A DNA stretch of 64,000 nt from Entophlyctis helioformis (taxonomy: Eukaryota; Chytridiomycota; Chytridiomycetes; Chytridiales; Chytriomycetaceae). Where the stretch lies: positions 59,636 through 123,635 of the forward strand of contig JAHLKH010000066.1 in NCBI GenBank assembly GCA_025526915.1, in the 5' to 3' direction. Below the pieces are notes generated by a model. It ran no database searches and had not been told where the DNA came from. It saw nothing but the letters and a program-made list of their open reading frames with translations. Within the stretch, counting starts at the first letter, position 1; each line of letters begins with the position of its first letter. The position numbers were made by a program, and so were the translations under genes. This document shows, one piece after another, positions 57,287 to 64,000 of the stretch.

Positions 57287-57540
57287 GGCGGCGTGGGCGT
57301 GGGCGTGGGCGACAGCGTGGGCGACGGCAGCAGAAAGTTTGTTTTGGTGTGCTATGCGGTGTGTGCTGAGAGTGCTGTGTGATGTGCGGCGTGTGCAGAG
57401 TGTGCAGAGTGTCTGTATGTGGGCAGAGGTTGCCGTGCTGTGTGCAGAGTGTCTGTATGTGTGGAGAGTGTGCAGTGTGCAGGTTGCAGAGGTTGCAGTG
57501 TCTGTATGTGGTTGTGTGGGCAGGGATGGAGGGTGCCGCC
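57287..57540. repeat. TG-rich degenerate repeats
   Basis: Imperfect repeats of GTGTGCAGAGTGT and GTCTGTATGTG words (57360-57530), with GGCGTGGGC repeats before them (57290-57330). No coding potential. They lie between the Ala-rich gene and the mobile-element island. Confidence 0.75.
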
Positions 57541-57697
57541 CCTCGACTTGGCCCGATATTCATACAATTACCAAGAAGTATTGAATTAAATTCGACCCGA
57601 GAGGCGTCGAATGCAAACCCATACATCACACGATGGAAGGTTCGAGTCAGCAACGAGCATGCGACGACAAGCGGGCGAGGCACATCCAACAAGGGTC

Positions 57698-58268
57698 TCA
57701 CCTTCTATTGAAGTGACCCGTTAGGTCGATCGGGAGGTGCCCCGATTCCAAAAGTTGCTGGTGGTGCTGGAAGTCAGAGCGCCAAAGGCTTGTCATGTGG
57801 AGTGGCACTTGACTTGCTGGCACGCTGTGACTTGCTGACGCGCTGTGACTGTGTTGGACGCAGCTTGTCGACACGTCTTGCACGATCCTGGACGACAGGC
57901 CGATCGGTGGTGTTGGAGGCTGCTGGATGACGGGCGGATCGGGTGGTGCCAGAGGCTGCTGGTCGACAGGCGGAGCACGTATTGCACGCAGCTGGATGGA
58001 GATATGCATTGCCGCGATGCTGTTGAGGTGCGCTTGCGTGGCTGGATTGCTGTCGGCTTTGGTGTGCGTCAAGTAGAGCGGCCGGTGTCCAAAGAGCAGA
58101 TGCCACAGTGCAACCATCCCGATGTTGGTGGCTCCAAGCACGTCGCGGTGGTAGACGTCTTGCATGGTATGCACTCGTAGCGTCGCAGGTTGGTGCGGTT
58201 CTTGTCTGGGATCCGCTGCTTGCACTGCGGGCACATCTGGCTGGTCAGGTTCTCGTTGCAGCGGTAGA

Positions 58269-58356
<88 letters not shown>

Positions 58357-59241
58357 TGGTGTGTGTGTGTGAGTGAGTGGTCAGTTGGTGCACAGATGGA
58401 TGGATGGATGGCATCAGACGCACATAGGCATATCCAGACGACCGCAGATGCCTGATGAGAAACTTCTCAAACACAGCGTGCCGACCACCTTGGCCTGTAA
58501 AGTCAATGCCAAATGCCCACACAACGGGAATGTCCTTCTCTGTTGGCTTGTCACAGCGGCCTTGAGACGCAGCAGATGCGCGCTCTCCAGTGGTCAATCC
58601 TGCCAGCTTCATGATGCCCTCAAGAGCGTTTCCGCGATCAGACATGCTGTTGCTACACATGGTGAACCGCTTGGCCTTGACCTTCTGTGGAATGCCATGC
58701 CATGCCAAGCCGTCCAGTGTGATCAGCAGGCAATCAAGCAGCATGGCGGTCATATCAATGGACATCCAGAACCAGAGAAAACATACCCGTGCATTCAGGA
58801 ATGGCGAGCAGTATGCATGGCAGCGCAGATCCCAAAAGGCTCTCTCGCCAGGCTTGACGTTTGGATTGGCATGCTTTGCTGTCTTGAATGCAATGGCCGC
58901 CTGGACGTCGGCTGCCTTGGCAAGTCGGTCATCAAACCTGGCACAAGAGGCAGGCACTGTGAGTTGATCTGGTCAAGAGTGCGCGTGGCCGAGTCATTGC
59001 ATGCATACCACCACTGAAAGTCACGCTCAGCTTGTGCCATGCCAGAGGCGAGCACGTAGTTGGACTCGAGCTTATACGAAAAGTCTCTGAGATCGACCAA
59101 GATGCTGGACGCGCCATACAGGTACCGCTGGCCCCAATCAAAGCTGACAACATGCACAAACCGGTAGCCCTTGTTGGTGAACAGATTGTTGGCTTTGTGT
59201 AAGCCGCGGCACCGGCCACGCGACCCGCCATTGCCATTTGC
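57698..59241 (-). pseudogene. Fanzor-type RNA-guided nuclease (TnpB-like, OMEGA), 5'-truncated
   Basis: Eukaryotic relative of TnpB. In coding order: FVHVVSFDWGQRYLYGASSI (RuvC-I, Asp in DWG), an Asp/Gln-rich helical region, VVWAFGIDFTGQGGRHAVFEKFLIRHLRSSG, then after an intron YRCNENLTSQMCPQC...RYECIPC (zinc ribbon, four Cys, Glu before TS), DVYHRDVLGATNIGMVALWHLLFGHRP (RuvC-III, Asp in RDVLGATN and the RP end typical of Fanzor1). The rest is a Pro/Gln-rich tail. The first exon opens after a CAG acceptor at 59242-59244, and I find no N-terminal exons; family members usually have 150-300 residues before RuvC-I. One base is missing at 58160-58161 (AA), and the frame shifts again near 58935. 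All catalytic motifs are intact. Confidence 0.78.
58271..58373. repeat. (GT)n microsatellite in the Fanzor intron
   Basis: Three GT blocks split by single extra G bases. On the coding strand it is (CA)n ending directly at the 3' splice site (CACACAG then ATCTACCGC), with the donor GTGCGT near 58420. Confidence 0.9.
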
Positions 59242-59275
59242 CTGCTACGCGCAATGCCATCTTCCCCAGCTGCTC

Positions 59276-59352
59276 TCTAAGAGCCCTACTGCAGGTAGAT
59301 CCCGAACCCCCTCTGCTCCATGTAACCAATGAATCTAAGAGCCCTACTGCAG
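59276..59352. repeat. 19-bp direct repeat at the Fanzor/Gypsy junction
   Basis: TCTAAGAGCCCTACTGCAG occurs at 59276-59294 and again at 59334-59352, separated by 39 bases. It lies exactly between the end of the recognisable Fanzor sequence and the start of gag. It could be part of a long terminal repeat or a leader duplication. I could not recognise a primer-binding site. Confidence 0.8.
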
Positions 59353-59499
59353 TATTATCTGCCAGTCCACCGATACACCTCACAGAGCAGCTCTCTTCTC
59401 GGACAGTTGTCCACCACCGCTCCCGCCTCCGGTTCGTCCCACCCACCAGTCCCGCCGACTCGGCCGCTGCCGCGCGTTTTCCAAGACCGCGGCCTCGCC

Positions 59500-62400
59500 A
59501 TGTCGGCCTCGCACACCAACCGACCCTTAGAGCCAGCGACGTCGACGCCTACCAACGCCCTTCGAGGCCTCCCAGGCGCCTTCGTCCACACCCCAGGCTT
59601 TGACTCGGCCATCGAGATGTCGGCCATTGCCGCCTCGATGCTCGCTCCGTCCCCTGCCTTGACGTCCAGTAACGTTTCATTTACGTCTGCGTCGGAGGCG
59701 TCGTTCGACGCTTTCGAAGCGTCGGACGACATTGTCGACCATTCGCAGCTGCACCACCAACAGCAGCTGCACCACCAACAGCACCACAACAGCACCAGTA
59801 CCAGCAACAGCCCCAGCAACAGCCCCAGCAACAGCCCCAGCAACAGCCCCCGTCTCTCGAGCACCCAGTATCGCACGGCATCAATTTCGCCGCCAGCCAA
59901 ACGTGTCAGACTCGGACGCCAATGTGGACGACCTCACCCAGACGCTCTCGACCATCCAGATCCAGCCCATTGCCGCTGCACCCGCCCACGGTGCCGCTCA
60001 GCCCTCGGTCGCAGCAGCTGCCCCTGCTGCCTCCTTCTCGCTGGTCGAAGCCTTCCACTCAGCCTCCGATGCTGACCGCGCTGCTTTTGCCAACCTCCTT
60101 GGCTCGTGGCTGGACAGCCGTTCTTCCGCGTCTGCCAGCCCTGCTGGGCCGTCTGTTCTGGCTACACCGACTGGTTCACACACTCCCGCACTGGCCGCTC
60201 AACCTCTCGCTGCCCCCACCACTGCCCCAGCACCCATCCCAGTCAGGGTCGCAGCCAGTGCCCCGCCAGCTTCACTGCCATCGCGCGATTTTAGATCGCT
60301 CCCCACTGCTCTGTCTGCTCCATCAATGACGCCATCGGCCGACTCGGCCGGGCTCGCCGCGCTGCAGCATCGCCACATGCCGCTGCCGCAGCCACAACCA
60401 GCGCCGCTGCTACAGGCGTTCGCACACCAGCATCAGCGCCAGCCCTCAGCCTCGGTCGGCTCGACAACTCCAACGCCGCAGGGCGTCTCCGACCCCAACG
60501 ATCTCGCGCAGTCGATTGTCGCGGCCATGGTGCCGATGCTCTCGCCACTGGCGTACAACTACGCCCGCCCTGCAGCTGCCAACCGCCCCAAGCGTGTCAG
60601 CCGCACAAAGTTCATCCGCGGACGCATCAACCTCCGATCGCGCACCAGCTCGGCGTCAGGCTCCGTGCAGGCATCTCCCACACCACCAGCGCCTGGTCCA
60701 GCTGTCGCGGCTGAGCCACCAATACCTGCGCCAGCGACGCCTGCGCCAGTGACACCTGTGCCTGTCGTGCACCAGTCGACACCGCCAACCGTCGCCGAAA
60801 GCCAGTCAGGGATCTCATACAGACGCAACCAGCTGCACGAGACCATGAAGGACAGGACGTTCGACGGAACCATCATGACCGCAGCCGACTATGCACGAAC
60901 ATCCATGGAATGGATCGCATTCCGCGACACCATCCATGCGTATGCTGACTTGTACGCGGACATCATGCCCAGCGACAAGGACAAGGTGCTGTTCTTCGCT
61001 TCGTTCCTCAAGGGCGCCGCGTCGGAATGGTACAACAACACCTTCATTCTCGCCAGGCGCAACCCCACATTCGAAGAGTTCCTTGAGGCGGGTGACAGCA
61101 GATTCAGCGTGAGCTCTGCCCAAGAGATCGCGGCATACCAATTCCGCGGCTTCGTACCCAAGGGCCTGATCCCATCCTGGTCGGGCGAGCTGGTCAAGCT
61201 TGGTCGGCTGGCCAAAGAGACGGACCGGGCGATCATGACCAATTTCCGCGCGCACTTGGACAGATCCATTGCCTGTCTCCTCCCCGCCATGGACTCATGC
61301 TCGCTGGACGAATACATCAAGGCCGCCGCAGGCAAGGAAGCCGACGCCATCAGCCATACCATGGGCCAGCAACTGAACGCGGCCTACCAAGCTGCCGCGA
61401 ATCAGTCAGCGGCTTCCACCCTTCAACGCGGTCGCACCTCGCGTGTCTCTCGGTCTAGCACCACGTCCCACGCTCCATCCGTGCCGCCGGCCGGCCAAAC
61501 TGCTGCTGCCGCCACCAGTGCCTTGCCGCGCTTTGCCAAGCCGGTGTTCACTGAGGCTCAGCGGGCCGCCGCTCCTCCCGCTACGGAAAGAAACTGGGCC
61601 GAGGTCATTAGCCGCCGGCACGCCCCCCTGACCGTCACCGACCGCCTCTTCCTCACGGCGCACTCGGGCTGCTTTGCGTGCCGCCACCCCAGAGGCCCAA
61701 ACCACAAATGCACCCCACCGTCGCAACGCGATCACGCGTCTGTGGCAGCCATCAACCCAACTGCACCGGCCGGCACCTTCCCAGACGCCCCAACTCCCAA
61801 TGCCACGCCGTCTACCTCAGCCGCGCACAATGAATTCTCTTTCTCGCCGTACACCAGCAGTTCCCCACGGGTCGCAGAGGTGATCGCCAAGGCCGAAGCA
61901 TCGATCCTTGGCAAGGCGCGCAGCACTGAACCGCAAGTCCCTCGCCCACCGCCCCCAACTCATGACACGCTGCTGAAAAGCGAGATCGAGGCTACGCTGA
62001 ACGGCATCCCAATGCAAGGACTCCTTGACACAGGCGCGTCATGCCTGGTCATCTCAAAGGACTGCGTCGGCAAACACAAGCTCAAGGCCCACCCAGTTGA
62101 ACCGTTCTACGTCCGCTTCGCCAACAACAAGAATCGGCTGGTCAACAGTGCTATCAACGCGCTGTTCACCTGTGGCGACTACACGCGCCAGCTGACCTTT
62201 ATCGTGGCGGATATCAACGTGGACTTTATTCTGGGCACGCCGTGGTTCGCTGAAATCGTCATCACACATGGCGACATTGGCAACCGCATCTTTGAGTTTC
62301 GTGACAAGCACACCGCGCAGACACACCGTTGGAATGTTGTCCCACCGGTCCCTGAACCTTGCCTCAAGGTCGTCGCGCCTGATCCGTCGTCCAAATTGCC

Positions 62401-64000
62401 TTCCAAGCTACCGCCCATCGAGATTGTCCCGTACCAGGACATCTTTGACAACCAGGACGACTATGTATGGATCTCGCGCATCGACCCTGCCGGAACGGAC
62501 CCAGATGTAGATTCCCCTGATCGTGAGGACGACGCGGACGAGGACTGCAATGCAGAGGATCATGACCACGAGTGCACGCCAGCCAAGTGCCTTGCCTGTC
62601 TGATCGCATCTGTTGCAACCTCGCCCGTCAACCCACACGATGAGATGTTCGACCATCTGCCGCTGGATCTTTGGCCAGAAGTGATCCATCCACTGGTCAA
62701 ACGATACCAAGCTCGGTTCCGTCCACAAACCTCACTGCCGCCTGACCGGCCTGAGAACCACCGGATCGTCACCATCGAAGGCGCGCCTGTGCCCAAGCGC
62801 AGAGCCCATCAGAAGCGAACGGACGAGGAGCATGCCATCATCAAAGCCTTCATCGAGGAGTACCTGCAGAATAACATGCTGGAACCCTCCACCTCGTCGT
62901 ACGCCGCTGCTGTGGTGATTGCCAAAAAGAAGGATGGTGGCTTGCGCCTCTGCATCGACTTTCGCGGTCTCAACAACATCACCGTCAAAGACCATGCCAC
63001 CATGCCTGACATCCCAAGCCTACGTGATCGCACCCGCGGCTGCAAGTTCATGACATCCTTGGACCTGCGCAACGGGTTCCACAACATCCGTATGCACCCT
63101 GATGACGCGCACAAGACTGCGTTTGTGACCCGTTACGGCCACTTCCAGTTCCGTGTCTTGCCGTTTGGCCTGACCAACAGCCCCGCCACATTCAACGCCA
63201 TGATGAACCGCATCTTTGGCAAGCTGCTGGACGTCTGTGTCGTGGCGTACATGGACGATATCCTGGTCTACAGCAAGACGGAGGCTGAGCACCTCCAGCA
63301 CCTCGAGATGGTCTTTCAGCTCTTGGAGGAGAACGATCTCTACCTCAAGCCATCCAAGTGCCACTTCCTCACCCCGCGCGTCGAATTCTGCGGTCATCTG
63401 CTTTTGGGCGATGGCTACTCCATCCAGGACCGCTTCAAGGAGCTCATGAAGAAGCCGCCAGTGTTGAAAACCGTCAAGGACGTCCAGACGTTCCTCGGGC
63501 ATTGCGTGTGGCTCAAAGACTTTATCCACAACTTTGCCAACATCACTGCGCCGCTCACGGATCTCCTACGCAAAGGCGCCCGCTTCCACATGGGCCCTCA
63601 GCAATGGAACGCGGTCCACACGTTGCTACGAGCTATCACAGAGGCTCCAGTTTTGCGCTTCTTTGAGCCCAAGCTTGAGACGCACGTCTTCTGTGACGCG
63701 TCCAACTTTGGTATCGGCGGCTGGATTGGGCAGATCCACCCCGACGGCAAACTGCACCCTGTGGTGTTCTACTCGCGCAAGCTGAAGCCTGCCGAGTGCA
63801 ACTACCCCACACAGAGCGTGAGCTGCTGGCGATTGTCGAGATGTGCTACCACTACCGGCACTACTTGGCTTGTCAGCACTTCACGATCCACACCGACCAC
63901 CAGGCACTGCGCTGGATCCCTACTCAGGCGCGTCTTTCACCTCGCCAGGCTCGCTGGGTGATTGCCCTGCAGGAGTTTGACGCGACCATTGAGTACGTCC
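59500..64000 (+). mobile_element. Ty3/Gypsy LTR retrotransposon, 3' end beyond the window
   Basis: gag and pol are fused in one main frame, 59732-63961, with no gag-pol shift. Gag starts MSASHTNRP at 59500 in another frame and crosses to the main frame near 59900 (one extra base). Retrotrans_gag: MKDRTFDGTIMTAADYARTSMEWIAFRDT to YQLRGF-like; a CCHC-like CFACRHPRGPNHKC; protease LLDTGASCLVISKD and FILGTPWF; reverse transcriptase with LRLCIDFRGLN, TSLDLRNGFHNI and the catalytic AYMDDILVYS; RNase H starting VFCDASNFGIGGWIG. The frame is lost at 63805-63808 (CCCC), where the RNase H domain continues in another frame to the window edge. No integrase or 3' LTR is in view. Confidence 0.9.
59808..59848. 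repeat. 12-bp tandem repeat in gag
   Basis: AACAGCCCCAGC repeated about four times, encoding SNSP units in the gag N-terminus. Confidence 0.9.

Noticed and set aside
57640..57660. GGTTCGAGTC word resembling a tRNA B box
   Set aside because: No matching A box or acceptor stem within tRNA distance.
58917..58942. A 20-nt GT...AG stretch in the Fanzor gene that would restore the frame
   Set aside because: Too short for an intron in this genome; a one-base error is likelier, given the same pattern elsewhere. Left unresolved.
59290..59325. Sequence resembling a tRNA T-arm/acceptor end near the junction
   Set aside because: Only a partial match on the wrong strand for a Gypsy primer-binding site, and no A box or cloverleaf.

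Overview
This is a GC-rich, intron-rich eukaryotic nuclear window, most likely from a zoosporic (flagellated) fungus of the chytrid type. Three things support that. Introns are short (about 50-330 nt, mostly GT-AG), genes are packed tightly on both strands, and the gene content mixes fungal features with several flagellar/ciliary families: a thioredoxin-NDK protein of the NME8/TXNDC3 type, a sperm-tail PG-rich-repeat protein, a FANK1 homologue and a CCDC34/CCDC181-like coiled-coil protein. I cannot name the species.

Layout. 1-2347: 3' part of a uridine kinase, then a PTPMT1-like phosphatase (+). 2401-6113: NME8/TXNDC3-like flagellar protein (-). 6363-8941: BAR-SH3 adaptor (-). 9218-12451: TFIP11/Ntr1-type G-patch splicing factor (+). 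12498-12914: small unknown (-). 13094-16413: LKB1/STK11-like kinase (+). 16604-19786: Nup153-like zinc-finger/FG protein (-). 19841-21842: COQ8 (+). 21894-23799: STPG protein (-). 23965-25200: Thg1-like enzyme with polyQ (-). 25427-27053: At4g15545-like coiled-coil protein (+). 27154-28407: AVEN-like protein (-). 28533-29467: secreted double-trefoil protein (+). 29564-33103: NOC3 (+). 33120-34871: CCDC protein (-). 35023-36546: TIGAR-like phosphatase (-). 36633-38257: SLC35C2-like transporter (+). 38394-39834: FANK1 (+). 39898-41847: BTB/germ-cell-less-like protein (+). 41906-42178: tiny membrane protein (+). 42261-44402: cystathionine beta-synthase (+). 44549-48837: SIN1/AVO1 of TORC2 (+). 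48920-52545: large disordered orphan (+). 52644-53954: metallophosphoesterase (-). 54065-54478: small membrane protein (-). 55108-56159: GNAT acetyltransferase (-). 56210-57286: Ala-rich orphan (-).

The right end is a mobile-element island. A Fanzor-type (eukaryotic TnpB-like, RNA-guided OMEGA nuclease family) gene runs on the minus strand from about 59241 to 57698. It has RuvC-I, the zinc ribbon and RuvC-III, but no N-terminal part that I can find. Directly next to it a Ty3/Gypsy element (gag, protease, reverse transcriptase, start of RNase H) begins at about 59500 (+) and runs off the window. The Fanzor remnant is the most notable system here.

A recurring technical point: at least six otherwise well-conserved genes are broken by exactly one base at a short homopolymer (near 481, 38622, 45206, 51146, 52980, 58160 and 63805). 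This pattern looks more like homopolymer-length errors in the assembly than biology, and it affects how the gene models should be read.
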